Of a stretch of 64,000 nt of DNA, positions 37,441 to 49,853 are shown one piece after another (within the stretch, counting starts at the first letter, position 1; each line of letters begins with the position of its first letter). The translations under genes were made by a program, and so were the position numbers. Below the pieces are notes generated by a model. The model had not been told where the DNA came from, did not search any database, and saw only the letters and a program-made list of their open reading frames with translations. This DNA comes from Saccoglossus kowalevskii. Lineage: Eukaryota; Hemichordata; Enteropneusta; Harrimaniidae. The stretch lies in the NCBI RefSeq assembly GCF_000003605.2, contig NW_003145790.1, forward strand, positions 375,093 through 439,092. Reading direction: 5' to 3'.

Positions 37441-39419
37441 TGAATGGTGCTTTGTGCAATTGTATGCAGACTACATTCGCAGTATGTTTTGATGTTTGTT
37501 TTCTTTGATGGGATTTGCCTAAGCTGATCACTTGGCTATGGGTATCTGACGTAACTACATTCACGTAAGGATTCGTAACGCCGACAAATGAAAACAAATC
37601 ACAGAAAGACACTGGGGGGAAAATCCATTACAAATAATAAATAAGACTTGTTTATTTGTTTCAGTTGTAATTTGTTCCATAGCGATGCCGGCGTCACAAT
37701 ATTGATACGCAATTGAGGCGCCGAGATCTCACTGAGAACGAGCGTCACGTGACCTAAAATAGTGTCCACCATCGCGTCCATTGTTACAAATAGCTTGCTT
37801 TTTCTAGATGATTGGAACAGTAGACAGGAAATGAACGCGGGGTGAGTTAAGGGTCACCTCCACTAACGGGCATCAACAACACAAAGGTATGTTGATAGAC
37901 AGTGTTCCACTCGCAACGACAGATATGGTGATTTTATAATCACGTGATCGAGGTTAGTGGGGTCACGAACTCACCTCGCAAGGTCGTGTTGCCCCTCGAG
38001 TGAAATCGAAGGTCATTTGAAACTGACAGATTAATTATTGATAGCACCTTGTTGATCAGAGAATCTAGATTATATGTAGTGTTTGTCGATACCCAATATA
38101 CCGAGCATGTACGACAAAAACATCTGCTTCTAGCAAAAACTCAGCTGTAATATGCAACTCATAGATCGAATCTGATAAGACGGTATGTATACAAAGGTTG
38201 AAAGAGGAGCAGACCTTGCTGCGATTAGCAAAACATGTCGATGTCGATGCTGAATTCTGTTCCGTTTGCATTTGCTTGCAGCACATGTATGAATCCAACA
38301 CATCCTGTTGTTGGATGAATCTATACGCGGCAGTTTCTAACGTACTGATTTGAATGGATTGTCAGTTGTCTCCTCTTCGCATTAACGTTAGTGTACTGAG
38401 TTCCCTAAATCCAGACATGTGAATCATATTCATACAAACCACCATTGAAAAAAAAGGTCATCAACAATTGCTTTTTGTGTGAATGCGTTTGTATCATTCA
38501 GAATATGAAAAGAACATAAATACCTAAATTTATCTGGATTTCCTAGCTGTGGATCGCATGCAGCTGTCACATGCATTCGCAGCGGGAAATAACTTCTCCA
38601 CCAGAGACAAAGGATATGTTTGATCATCAGGGAATTTATTTCAGTTAATTGTATCTGTCATTAGGAATGTATGGGTTCTATTTGTCAGTCTCGGAGAGTA
38701 AGCGTCATGCTAATGTGGGGAATCTAAATGATATCAATACTATATATATTCAGTATTTGCCTATTTCCCTGTGTATACTAAGATTGTTTCGAGTAAGTTA
38801 GTGGTGTCTTTCATCTAGTCATTGTATCTGATTTCAATGCTTTGTTATCTCCAGACTATGTCACCATAAGAATATTCAATTTAACCGTTTGTTTACACCT
38901 TCACAACAATAGTCCACACTTCCCATTCTATACATTGCTCATCTCTTAATTCTTCATTTCAATCTGTATTCGTGGCTTTGCATGGAAAGCCAAGAAGATG
39001 GTATCAGAAGGCCTGACCACACATTTTCAACAAAAGTTCTTGATTTTACTTATATATGTCAGTTGTACCACGTGGAAAACACATGCGATCAGTCTTTGGA
39101 TGTATGCATTGAAGTTTATATGTATTTCTCTTGCCATAATGCCCACTTGACGCAATGTACCTTTAGTGTTTTCCTTTTTCTTTTCTTTTTTCGATTTTGT
39201 GATTTTGTGTCCGAATAAGAACAGTATTTTCATTTAAGAATATCCACATTCAGAACTAATAACGAAATGATATTTTACATCGGTGGTGAACTACGAAGAA
39301 AAGATAATGTCCATTTTACCAGCACTCAGGGTAAAATGAAAGGATGTTTTATATATTTATTTAGATTGAATTGCAGTGTGCATGTATCATGTCCACATGC
39401 AGTGTACAAATGTTACCCC
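37441..39419. other. No recognised gene
   Basis: Several 60-80 codon frames on both strands without domains. The frame at 38982-39218 ends in a pyrimidine-rich tract and has a mirror frame on the minus strand, so neither is convincing. Confidence 0.5.
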
Positions 39420-39592
39420 GGTGGCAGCCATGTTTGTTTTTTTTATTATTAGAGGATGCTCACGCGCGTAATCATTCCTTATTTGGAATTCGCATTCCAT
39501 AATATGGTAGGATGAAAATACCACCTAAAATACCGCGAAATTACGGCTCGCTGTAACTTATGGCGTTACAGTGATAGATGTATAATAATATA
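39420..39592 (-). mobile_element. Family B dispersed repeat, copy 3
   Basis: The reverse complement of the B core: GGTGGCAGCCATGTTTGTTT, CACGCGCGTAATCATTCC, ATATGGTAGGATGAAAATAC, and an end at GTGATAGATGTATAATAATA. It starts at the GGTGGCAGCC point and lacks the extra segment found in copies 1 and 2, so this point may be the true end of the core element. Confidence 0.75.
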
Positions 39593-41472
39593 TATTATCA
39601 GCATAGCAATACAAATAAGATGTTCAATTTCAACAACTTCAGATTAGAAACTGTTTCGTACAGTATAACAGTAATCAGTAATGGAGACCAAGCAAGGAAT
39701 ACGCACAAATTAAAATATACAAATTCTAAATATCAATGTATTAGATAAATAACGTTTCTGCGCTTGGGAATTTCAATTCTCTTGACTGCCAATTGTTAAC
39801 CCTTGTGCAATGTACGATTCAAATGATAATTACTCGTTCACAGAAGATTGTCATAAATAATACATGAAAACAACTAATATAAGTAATAATCATAAGAGGC
39901 ACTTATATAATTACATACGGCGTTATTTATAGCAAATAAAATAGAAACTTATCACTGAATTAAACAACATTTGACCTGACAATAACCAAAATAAATTAAG
40001 CATCGATTTTGACAACAAGGTATTGCACACTATATTATTGACATTTCCAAGAAACACATTTGAGAAATATAATATAGCATGAGCAGATTTGTCTCTGGAT
40101 ATGTGATCATGATCAGTGGCACATACGGAAAAATGTCTAAACAGACCCATCTTCAGTAATGTTCCACAAAAGTAATTAGAACTACCCATGGGAATATGTA
40201 TGATGGTTATGTTATTGTTCACGTGCCGACACGTCTACGCTACAGGGCCGTGAGAGTGTCATTTTTAAAGTACGTGTATGCTCGGGGCAAATGATCTAGC
40301 GTGATTAAAGGTTTTGGAAGACCAACAATTGGGCCGCTGAGAGTCCTGCGAAATAATTGTAATTATAAAAAAGAAATTCCTACCTTAACTGCTACGCCTA
40401 CCTAGTTTATTCGGTTTCAAAATCAGCAAAATAACCATGATTTCTGAGATCTAATCATAATATACCTAGATGCTAATATATGATTTTGTAAAAAAAAAAA
40501 ACATTAACATCAAATAACGCATTAAGTGTTATGTAACTCAGTAAATCAGGCCACTATGTCATTGGTGAAAGTTGCAACTGATGAAGAAACTGTTTCTACA
40601 GATATCTTTTTATTTAGTAGTAAATATTCCCAGGGTATGTGTCCTGGTTTGTTGCAAAATCGGGGTACACAAATTCCCATGTTTCAGGTACGTCATACAA
40701 TATAAGATGGGAATCCAATTATAAATTGACAATTATTTCAACTTGATTTGTACGAACACGTATTGATTTCTGAATCTAATCTGAGTTGTCTACCCATCTC
40801 TAGAGGTTTACATTATACGTTGACAGTTTAGTCGAAGCATATATACACGGCACACTCGCATTGAATTTACAATAATACTCAATGGATATGTTGCTTATCC
40901 AGTAAATAAAAACTTCAGTAGATTTCAATGTCCGATATAGAATATATTTTTCTTGCAGGAACTATTTGATAATGTCTTGGAATAATACATGGCTCGGATT
41001 GATATATCATGGCGGATTGATATATGGCCAGGGTTGATACATGGCAAGTACCACACGCAGAGAACTATGTCTTCAATCTTTTTTAAACACTTGACATCAG
41101 TGACCCGTCTCTATACCTTAGGTCTATAAATATTTTCTTCATCATATATTGTATTAGGTTTCATAGTTGTGAGTTTGTTCTTTTATGTTATTTTATTTTA
41201 TGAAGGTAAATTCGGGTTGGGTTTAAATAGTTTATTTTGGTACTCATACAAGTTATAGATCTATAACAAAAAACGCACTGTATGCGATTAAATTTGAAGA
41301 GGTATTGTGTCTGAGCATGTTCAAATATTTCTGTTTAGACATGCATATCAATGAATATTGGATATCGTAAAATTAAACGTTTTTGTTTTGTTTGTTTTTC
41401 TTTTGTTTGCAAACATGGCAGCGTTTGTTGATACAATAGTGAGAAATCTAGTGCGTGTACAGGAGCATCCAG

Positions 41473-41484
41473 TGCGCATGCGCA
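41473..41484. promoter_or_regulatory. Perfect NRF1-type palindrome
   Basis: TGCGCATGCGCA matches the NRF1 consensus (YGCGCAYGCGCR) exactly on both strands. No transcription unit is evident beside it. It may be a solitary site or a remnant of a TIR element end. Confidence 0.35.
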
Positions 41485-42599
41485 TCTATGTTTGTTGTGT
41501 TTTAGTATTTTCATACTGCAATATATAATACTATATAGTTCCTGTCAAAAATGATAAAAGCGGACTTATTTAGAGCTAAAATTAACCAAACATTGCACAA
41601 TTTCAAATAAGTGTAGCTTACCCATATATGTTGATCAGTTTTATTCCAAATGTATATAACCTAACATATATTCAAGGCAGTTGCGTATAACACCGTGAAT
41701 GACATTTAGTGATCACACAGAATCCTATGCTCTGGTCGTGTTTCTTTTACATACGCGTTATTTTCAAATATACCACTACAATTTATATCATCATGATGTT
41801 AAAATGTTTCGAACTTTAATCATTAAAAATTATTACCGATTATTCCCCGGAGAAAGAAGTTGTAGTCATACTTGATTGTTCTGGTTGTAAATGCTATACA
41901 AAAAAAGGCTCAAAATGTTGTTTTACTAATTGACTGCCAAGCGCTAAGGTGCGTACAATGAAGTGATGTGATGGCGTGTAAGCATGTCAATAGAAACTAG
42001 TACGTAAAAGTAGTAGACACGTGTACAAATATCTTATTTTTTGTAGGGACTCTGTTTGGCATGACTTGTGGAATTAGTGTGCAGTAAAATATTCTATTTT
42101 TTTATTGATATTGAATGTTTACTCTCCGAAAATTCACGGATGTGTGGCTTCTAAAGGCTAAGCATAATTAATATTGCAGTAATCCTAAGGGGCTGTGAAT
42201 GTCCCATGATTCATGTCATTTATTTGCCCTGCAGTGATACGAATAATCATTTCTTTCTATAATAAGTGTTCAAGGCGAACATTATAATTTCAATTCTATG
42301 CACGATACATCACAAATAGCAATAATCCGACAGAGATAATTACTCTATTTACTGACTCGTCCAGATGATAATAAATCATTTAATATCTTATCACAATCAA
42401 ATCAATCGATTACGGTGCAATTAACAAGTGGAAGCTAATTTTGATAAAATTACGCTTTGTTTTATAAATCAAATTGTAGGCGTTTCCATATATTTAATGA
42501 AATTGAATAAAAATCCGCTTGGGGCGGTCATTTAAAAAATGTCAGTAGTTTACATTTCCACCATAAAACAAACATTCTCGCATACATCGGACCGACAGA

Positions 42600-42712
42600 T
42601 TGGCGGGAAATTCCAGTTATTATAACGTCATGTGTTGAAATAACCTCAAGATTTGCATTTTGAAATATACATCATGTGATATTTGTGTACGCCACTAAAT
42701 CCGCCATCTTGG
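42600..42712 (-). promoter_or_regulatory. Cluster of E2F-like, kappaB-like, CRE-like and YY1-like sites
   Basis: TTGGCGGGAAA (42600-42610, E2F-like) overlaps GGGAAATTCC (42605-42614, kappaB consensus). AACGTCATG follows near 42623-42631, and CCGCCATCTTGG lies at 42701-42712. On the minus strand the last reads CCAAGATGGCGG, the YY1 initiator-type motif, with an ATG that opens only about eleven codons. The grouping resembles a housekeeping-type promoter facing left, but no downstream gene is visible. Confidence 0.25.
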
Positions 42713-43108
42713 TCCATCCTCGTTCGTAGCTGGTTATGTTATAATACTGAAATAGTCGCCCATATTTATATTAATAACAACTATCACTATCGGGCACTTT
42801 AATTATTTCACCCTTCCATTACCATTTTCCTTATGCTGCCGCCATCTGCAAATCAGTCTACCTATTTGAGCTATAAGTTATAAACGTTGAAACGTTTGAT
42901 TAAATGTTTGTAAATGTCATAATCGGTTCGCCTGAAAAAAAAAACTGAAAGCAAACATTAAGGCCGAAAAAAAAGTCTGGTGGAAGTATTGTACGAATTA
43001 GTCGATATTTGTACAAGTCAGAGCGAGACAGCGAATGTGTGTCTGTGTTGTTTTTTTTCGGGGTGGAGGATTTAACATGGAAAGCGAACGGTCTTACAAG
43101 TAATTATG

Positions 43109-43272
43109 TTAAAGCGAGAGGGTCGTCACCTGCGCACGCGCGGGAATTGAGTCCTAAGCGATGATAACAACATGCGCTAAGAACGCAAAGGCTCATGGGT
43201 AAACGCTTGTTTGTAAACCATAACACTCTATGGCCACCTGACGCATGCGTAGGTGACGACTCCCCGCTTTAA
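43109..43272 (-). mobile_element. Family A1 MITE, copy 2 (inverted)
   Basis: Left end TTAAAGCGAGAGGGTCGTCA then CCTGCGCACGCG; right end, reverse-complemented, TTTAAAGCGGGGAGTCGTCA then CCTACGCATGCG. The termini therefore match over about 30 bp. The interior has GGCTCATGGGTAAACGCTTG then TTTGTAAAC, the reverse complement of copies 1 and 3. Length about 164 bp, non-coding. Confidence 0.85.
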
Positions 43273-44387
43273 ACTCAGTATGGCTGGTAGTATGTAGGTC
43301 ATGTTACTGAACATGTACCGTGCATGTTAGCGGTTTAGTCGTTTGCTTCAAATAAGATTACCCTACACTCGTGTCAGAACCATATGCAGTAGTTGTACGT
43401 CGATAAATGAACGTCTGTTGATTGAATCGCGCGTGTGTTGCATAAAGCAGGGATTACTACAAATCAGCCGAGGTAAAATAGCTACTTCCTTTTAAATAAA
43501 TACGTGCAACATGTGGTGAAAGATCATCGTAAAACGGAAATAGAAATCAGTTCCATTGCGCGTTATATTGTGTGTTATATACCATGCAATGTTCAATGCA
43601 CAGAGAGGCTGCCAAATTCCCCGTTCATTTGCACTGGCAACACTGCCTTCGTAACAAAACTCTGCTGCTAAAGACGTTGCGTCGAGTCGTCTGCCCCCAG
43701 AACGATACTGCGTCGCCACGGGACTTAACAGTTCAAAGGTTATAAAAAAAGGGGCAACGTCGCGCTCAATATCTATATACCGCGTAACTTAAAGTGTAAC
43801 TGAATTGGGACAATTGACTTTCTTTGTGTGCAAAATTTATTTATAAACAACATTATGAAAAAAAAAAACAAGTGAAAAATGTACATAAATTAAATAAACA
43901 ATCAATAATAATGTTCTGGATAAGGAAACGCCCACGTCCAATTTCTTGGCCGACTCAGAACGAGGCTTCAGCTAGAAAACCTAATTAGCATGTGTTGTGT
44001 GTAATGCATTATGGAGGGGGGAATACCCATGTACTGACAATTTGATATCAAAAGTCACCAACAATGTACAAATATAACATTATACTATTTATTTTTAAAC
44101 TGGTGTCATTAAAATATTTGCATTAATACGAAAGAAGAAAATAAAATATAGATTTCACAAATTTCCACGAATATTCGGACACTTGTTGACGCAAAAACTA
44201 ATCATTTTTATGTCAGAATGGCCGTATATTGTTTAAAATATGACGAAAATGATATTTAATTGTTAACATCTTTAGTACTGGAATAAACTATGTGTGTTCC
44301 AGTTATTGGTGGACTGATACAAGCCATAACAATTATAAAGTTATCCGGTCGTTTCAAACCTTTTGATGTGTTACAATGTAGAGGGCG
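43273..44387. other. No recognised gene
   Basis: A minus-strand frame at 43492-43719 has no domain. The remainder is AT-rich with a short A-run near 43859-43868. Confidence 0.5.
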
Positions 44388-44455
44388 TTTTTTTTTTTTT
44401 TTTTTTTTAGTGTGTGTGTGTGTGTGTGGGTGTGTGCGTGTGTGTGTGTGTGTGT
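44388..44455 (+). repeat. Compound T(21) / (TG)n microsatellite
   Basis: About 21 T followed by an interrupted TG run. It generates artificial open frames on both strands (poly-Phe with Cys-Val; His-Thr with poly-Lys). Confidence 0.95.
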
Positions 44456-45246
44456 TTTCGTGCATCGAGGGTGAGCCGAAGATGTGTTATTGATAAAAGA
44501 AAACGATCTTTACGTTTAGTAGTCCGGGACTAATGGACTAATTTGTTGTACCAACATACGTTAATGATCTAGCGGCATAATGTGTTCCCCGCCCACGATT
44601 AAGAATAAAAAGTAGCGTAAATACAGTTTTAACATTGATGTGTTCATTCCAAAATGAGATTTTTTTTTTTTTTTTTTAATTTTCCATATTTTAGTTATCG
44701 GGAAATAATATGCGCCAGCATGTTTGCCGAGCAGTAACTCGACTTGGTATCAGATTTTTCCGTTCGTTAGTTTCTCACCTATCCTAGAACTCGCTTGTTA
44801 TGCAGCCAACCTCTTCAGAGATGTAACTTCCTAATATTCTCCTAAGATACTACATAACATGTGCCTAGTCTAGTGTTGATGTTGTTTATTTACATATTAT
44901 TGAATGACGAACATTATAAACGAGCGAGTATTCGTGTAAGAGAAAATAGGGTGGGGTCGTCACGTGATAATACAGATTATCGCGGAAAATAGTATGTGTG
45001 TGGATTCAAAAAAGAGGTCACGTATGTTTTCTGATGAATGTACAGACCATCTCTGTTTTCTGGTTATGTATTAAAAATTAATATCTTAGATTTATATTAC
45101 AGCTTCTTTTGGTAACGTGTTAGTCTTCGTAAACAGTGTATATTACTTATTTTGTTGCGTCGGTGGATAGTCGTATTTACTATTGAGATAGGGGGTCCAG
45201 GAAATTAACAAAGGCAGAAAATTGCCTGACTGCAATGAATAGAATC
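44456..45246. other. No recognised gene; T-run at 44660-44677
   Basis: AT-rich sequence with an 18-base T-run and no coding signal. It leads into the GC-richer candidate gene region. Confidence 0.5.
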
Positions 45247-45256
45247 ATTACTTAGT

Positions 45257-45469
45257 TTGCCATTGAGTCAAGCATCTCCTACCGATAACACTACCGTACC
45301 CCCTGCGCTGACGTCCACTAGCCTGTTCGAAACCGATTCACCGCTGGAGAGCGTTTCACTTCAACCCGTGCTCGCTGTGTGCTCGTGGACTATCTATATA
45401 CATCACCACATTACTCTACGCGTGTTCCCATACTCTGTTCTTTTTCATTGCAGCAGTATCACGGACTAA
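45257..45469 (+). CDS. Candidate coding stretch upstream of the 45.5-kb exons (unknown)
   Basis: A 70-codon open stretch reads SQASPTDNTTVPPALTSTSL and FETDSPLESVSLQPV early on, a Ser/Thr/Pro-rich composition unlike the surrounding chance frames. It is GC-richer than its flanks and preceded by ATTACTTAG (AG at 45254-45255), a weak acceptor. No good donor is seen at its end, and it runs into the polypyrimidine tract of the next acceptor. It may be part of the same gene as the next two entries, or a chance frame. Confidence 0.18.
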   Translation: MPLSQASPTDNTTVPPALTSTSLFETDSPLESVSLQPVLAVCSWTIYIHHHITLRVFPYSVLFHCSSITD

Positions 45470-45486
45470 CTCGTCTCTGATTTCAG

Positions 45487-45703
45487 CGGGCAGACTCCAA
45501 GCTGCCGAGCCGTGTTGTCTTGAATCTAAGGGGTGAGGCAGCTCGAAGATTTAACTATGTCTTTAAAGCCACTTGTTTCTTTATCTATTGCAAAAAACAA
45601 GAAGGGTCGTCTACTGTAGTGTGGATGAACTGTCACTTCTGTGAAGAATATTCGATTTTTTTGTGAAACCAAATCATCTATTTTCAACGGTGTGTATCTG
45701 CAG
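45487..45703 (+). CDS. Candidate internal exon (unknown protein)
   Basis: The segment begins right after CTAACTCGTCTCTGATTTCAG-like sequence: a branch-point word ACTAAC near 45464, pyrimidines and a CAG ending at 45486. It ends at CAG|GTGAGTG (45701-45710), a near-ideal donor. One frame is open from the acceptor for 59 codons (starting RADSKLPSRVVLNLRGEA) and stops at 45664-45666, before the donor. The frame that would join in phase to the next exon is open only for the last stretch. The exon could be untranslated, carry a stop before an intron, or be false. An alternative acceptor (TTTCATTGCAG) ends at 45453. Confidence 0.28.
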
Positions 45704-45817
45704 GTGAGTGTTTCTGTTTTATTTGTATATGTTTGTGGCGATATAGCTGTCTCGCCTCTAAAACATCATTTACCGCATTGAACAAAAAAAAAACATCTTC
45801 TTGTTTTTGCGTGGTAG

Positions 45818-46166
45818 GAGCGATCTAATTGCCGTAAATGTCGTTTATTTTGTGCACTCAAACAACGGTTCCCTAGGTAATTCCCGGGTTAAGTTGCCGA
45901 TTTTCAACGCGATACAGCAGTTTTACGACTCGGCGTTAGTGGCGTGGCGTTTGCATGGCGACGTACGGGAACACTGCAGCACGTCGCTGTGCCCTGATGA
46001 GGACAAAAGATTTTTTGCAGCGGGTGGTGGTACATTGCAAGGGTGTACGCCCAGGTTACATCACAATGGCCACAGACTATCAATACGACGTCGCGAACGG
46101 TTGGCCATGCGAGTACACGAACACAATTGTATAGTCACGTTGGATGCGAGAACCACTCGTGGATGA
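45818..46166 (+). CDS. Candidate 3'-terminal exon (unknown protein)
   Basis: A pyrimidine-rich acceptor (CTTCTTGTTTTTGCGTGGTAG) precedes an open frame of about 115 codons that ends at TGA 46164-46166. The peptide has balanced composition (for example VKLPIFNAIQQFYDSALVAW and LHGDVREHCSTSLCPDEDKR) and the DNA is clearly richer in GC and CpG than its neighbours. An AATAAA lies 81 bp after the stop. The only in-frame ATG is late (MRVHEHNC), so translation would have to start in an upstream exon. I recognise no family. It is the best candidate for a host coding exon in the window, but chance cannot be ruled out. Confidence 0.3.
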
Positions 46167-46246
46167 CAACGAATGTTTTAATATTTTCAATTCATTTTGA
46201 ACGCTAAATTAGTAATCCGTAAATTGTGTCATCAATTGTGATTTTA

Positions 46247-46252
46247 AATAAA
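46247..46252 (+). promoter_or_regulatory. Polyadenylation signal for the candidate exon
   Basis: AATAAA, 81 bp after the TGA at 46164-46166, in AT-rich sequence suited to a short 3' UTR. Confidence 0.35.
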
Positions 46253-46269
46253 CATATAACCATCATATT

Positions 46270-49200
46270 ATTGATTGGATTTTCGATAAATATAAGAGAC
46301 AAAAAAATAAGAAAAAATTGGAAGTACTCACCTGATGCGTTTGTTATGAAGACGTATACGAAACGCTAGAAGACGTGTGAAACTAAATAATATAGATCAT
46401 TACCATGGAAACGGCGACTACGCCGATATAATAAAACATTATTTGCGCAATTAGCCCGTCTAGGTAGTTAATGAGCCTGGACATCGGCCGATGAGTGCTT
46501 GCGGCCACGTTAGTGGGCACCATGTGCAGTTCCTTACCCTCGAACCAACGTTGACAACGTTAATTATCGATGCGTATCTTGGCTCGCGTTTACGACCACA
46601 ATAAAACGTAGCAGACATACGCAATAAATACAACTGTATTGTACGTCCTCGATGCACCCATGCGAGTAATGAAGGGAATACACGCTGTGTTTCAAAAGCC
46701 GATCTGTATAAATAATGCAAACAATGGTGTCGTTAGGATTTGAGCGTGTGATTTCGGGTTACGACGAGATATAGTGAATAGTCGCTATCTCCTGTCCATC
46801 TCTGGCATGTCACAGTAATATTCAATAATCGATGATATGGTCAGAAGCAACGTACAATGAAAGCGTTCGTAGATATTAACAGTTAATAATGCCACATCGA
46901 ATTTTGTATATAATGTACATTTCGATTCCTTGAACAAATTGTATTTTCTGGTTATTTTGTGAAATGCGTTGCGATAATAAACTAATCGATGCTTTCAATT
47001 TTTCACGGCTTTCTGTACTAGAATTACACTTGATCCAATGTTGTTGACGTTCAAAAAAAAACTTTGCTATGCTTAATTTCCCCCCAATTCCTAACGAGCG
47101 GCCGCGTACAATACATAACACACGGTCTAAATCTCTGCCTTTGTACACAAACGTGGAACACCAGCGGCTACGTCGACTTCTGTTCTGCACAGCAAAGCGG
47201 CCTATATAGCAAACGCACTAATATTTCAAAAATATTCTCTGTAGTAAATATGTAAATATTAAATTGTTGGTAACTTATTTGACCGAGCACTTTGGCAAAC
47301 ACGGTGATTTGTCAGCCAGACAGTCCTGACAATAATCTATTAATTTTTAAACAATGGTCTCGTTAAAAAAGAAAGCCACAACGTAATCATCATAAATATG
47401 CCATCTAAATGAGCAATGAGATATGATTAAAACACCAGACTTATTAATTATCCATTTGCGCCCTTATGTAAGCATATGTCAGCGCAGTGTCAATGATAGA
47501 CGACTGGTCACAGAAATAGCCAACAGCTAGCGGATACTGACTTAAACACATGAGCACAGAGGTACATACCTTTCTAGTATACGCCGGCGAAATATAACAC
47601 ATTACGTAACAGTGGTCGTCGCGACCACGTGCGTTTTATTGAAGGTTTTCTTACTATGCAAGGCAACGTGCAGTGCGCATTTGGGTTTGGGTATACGCGA
47701 AAATCACCGAAAACTGGTATGTTAAATATCACAGTGGGTCATTTTAGAGAATATAATAATATTACATGTAAACATATAATAATAATGCCACTGTGTGTTG
47801 CTGTATTGTCTTGTATCTTTTGTAGAATACATAAATGTCATCGAAACAGGCAGCCGAATCATCTTTTAGCGCGCCAGTTCATTTGATACATATTCATATT
47901 TATATTTGCATAATTCATAACTGCTAAATGTTCACCGCCAAATCCTCATTACCCAGCAGCGATACAAAATGCGCAGCGGCTGACAATTGTAAGTGAAAAC
48001 TACGTATACGGTGTCTGTTTACCGTAAATCGCGGCCTTGAATTGATGAAAAGTATCTCCAAATCAGTCTCTTCTTATATCCGGGGCTTAAATATTCCGGT
48101 GTATATCGTTGGTGTTAAATTCGGCACGCATGCGCCATGTAAACAACGAGGATTACCCAAGTCCTAAAGCACAATGCGAGTACTGCTTGATTTCAGTTTT
48201 CCTGAATAATACATTGTGAAGTATCCAATGAGTATTATAGTTTTTCAAACATTTCGAGTTATGTATTCCCCTTTCTAGAGCCATGAAATGTTAGCCGTTG
48301 TGGGATCGGATAACTTATTGATACGAGGGGTCAAAGTTTACCTTCAATAACGCGATATTTATTAAAATGCAAATTAATTTATCTGAAGCTGATTTCATTA
48401 TAACTGCTTACGGGGTTTTCTGAATAGTTTCGTTTTAGGTGCAATATTTTCCAGTCGCCACTGTTATCGGTTTTATCGGTTTTCTCTATCGTTGTGTTGC
48501 ATTTAAGTTACCTCAAGGTACCCTGATTTTTCTCGCTCCAGAGAGCATACTAACCATATCCAGGCCGGTGCCGTGTACAGACACACGATAACTTATAATA
48601 CAGTGCTTACAAATAATTACCCTGCAACAATCAACATCATTTATTTATTTATTTTTGGAAACTTCTGATCCAAAACTATAAGTTCGCAAATAAAATGGCG
48701 ACATGGATTTCGTAACGCATATATAACGTGACCCGATAAAGTGCCGCAGCAGTGTCTCCAAAAAACATACACATACACAGATAACAATTTCTAATTTAAC
48801 AAAAAACCTAAACTGAAACAATCAATTTGTTAGTAAGGTGGTCCAATAGATTGGTGGTGTAACAGACTGATGAATAACGCACACATGGGTTGCACGGAAA
48901 TATACTTAATTCATACCGTATAACCGGATTCTAGACTGTTACAGTATATATCTCGATTACACTTGGCGGATATTAAAGTCGGCGTGAATTGCATATAAAT
49001 TTCGCCCCGGCCGAAGAGAAAATAAATCATGTCTCATTTACGCATGTTGATTACTTAAGTTTTAATTTGTTTTAACACATCGCAAGCTTCTGTCGTCATG
49101 ATAGTATTCTGTCCTCTTCATCGCACTAGGGGGCCGTTACAACTCAACAGGGTCCCGGACCTGATCTCGGCTTTCATAAGCAAATTGATTTTTGCCATGT

Positions 49201-49853
49201 GTTCTGATTTTAACACGCTTACGTCCCAGGTCAATGCATGTCCTAGTTTGGATTGGATTGCTGTCTATTCACCGGGAATGTATGTGTCCTGGAGGTGTGC
49301 GTGTATGACCACTTTGCCCAATACCTACGATATTGTGATATTCTTGTTTACTATCACTATCTGTTCACTGTTGACAGAGGGCGTCTTTCATATTCCGCCA
49401 TTTTGGTTTTCGAGTTTATGACAGTTTTTCAAGTAGGCTGTTATTATCAACACGTAATAACCATCCAGAAGATGGTCGTTACGTGCAAGAAATTGTTAAT
49501 AATATTATTTCGGAGAAATTATAAGTCGACAAAGCAAAGTTTGTACATTTGCATTATGAGTTGCTGTATTTTAAGAAAACATTTTAGCATGTACGTTACA
49601 GTGTCTTGATATCCAGTATCAAACGATTGTTTTGTTAGGTAATAATCCAATTAATATTGACCACGTCGAGTTTAGTATGGTAAATAGAACATGCAAATGT
49701 TATTTTCGGCTAATAAAGTAGATAAAATATTTTTTGAAGTGCACATTTGCTATGATAAATGTTTGCAATTGAAAATCCCTGTCGAACCAAACCCCGGAAG
49801 TGATTTTTTTTATCAGTGTGCATTCACTAATTGTTATGGTATGATTAATCATG
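46270..49853. other. No recognised gene; several CpG-rich patches
   Basis: Patches with clustered CpG lie near 46480-46580 (with the palindrome CATCGGCCGATG) and 47090-47180 (with GCGGCCGC). Frames at 46460-46720 and 46876-47190 (minus), 47629-47886 and 49098-49609 (plus) show no domain. An (ATTT)n tract is at 48638-48655. Confidence 0.45.

Larger units (their letters stand above)
39593..43108. other. No recognised gene; scattered regulatory-like motifs
   Basis: AT-rich DNA with a minus-strand frame at 39923-40222 that has no domain, a 12-bp A-run near 40491-40502, and a three-unit imperfect repeat at 40989-41045 (GGATTGATATAT-type, 18-20 bp). Promoter-like motifs in 41.4-42.7 kb are listed separately. 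Confidence 0.5.

Noticed and set aside
42701-42740. Translation start at the ATG in CCAAGATGGCGG (minus strand)
   Set aside because: The frame closes after about eleven codons and no convincing donor lies within it.
44256-44493. Frames over 44.3-44.5 kb on both strands
   Set aside because: Produced by the T-run and TG repeat (poly-Phe/Cys-Val and poly-Lys/His-Thr).
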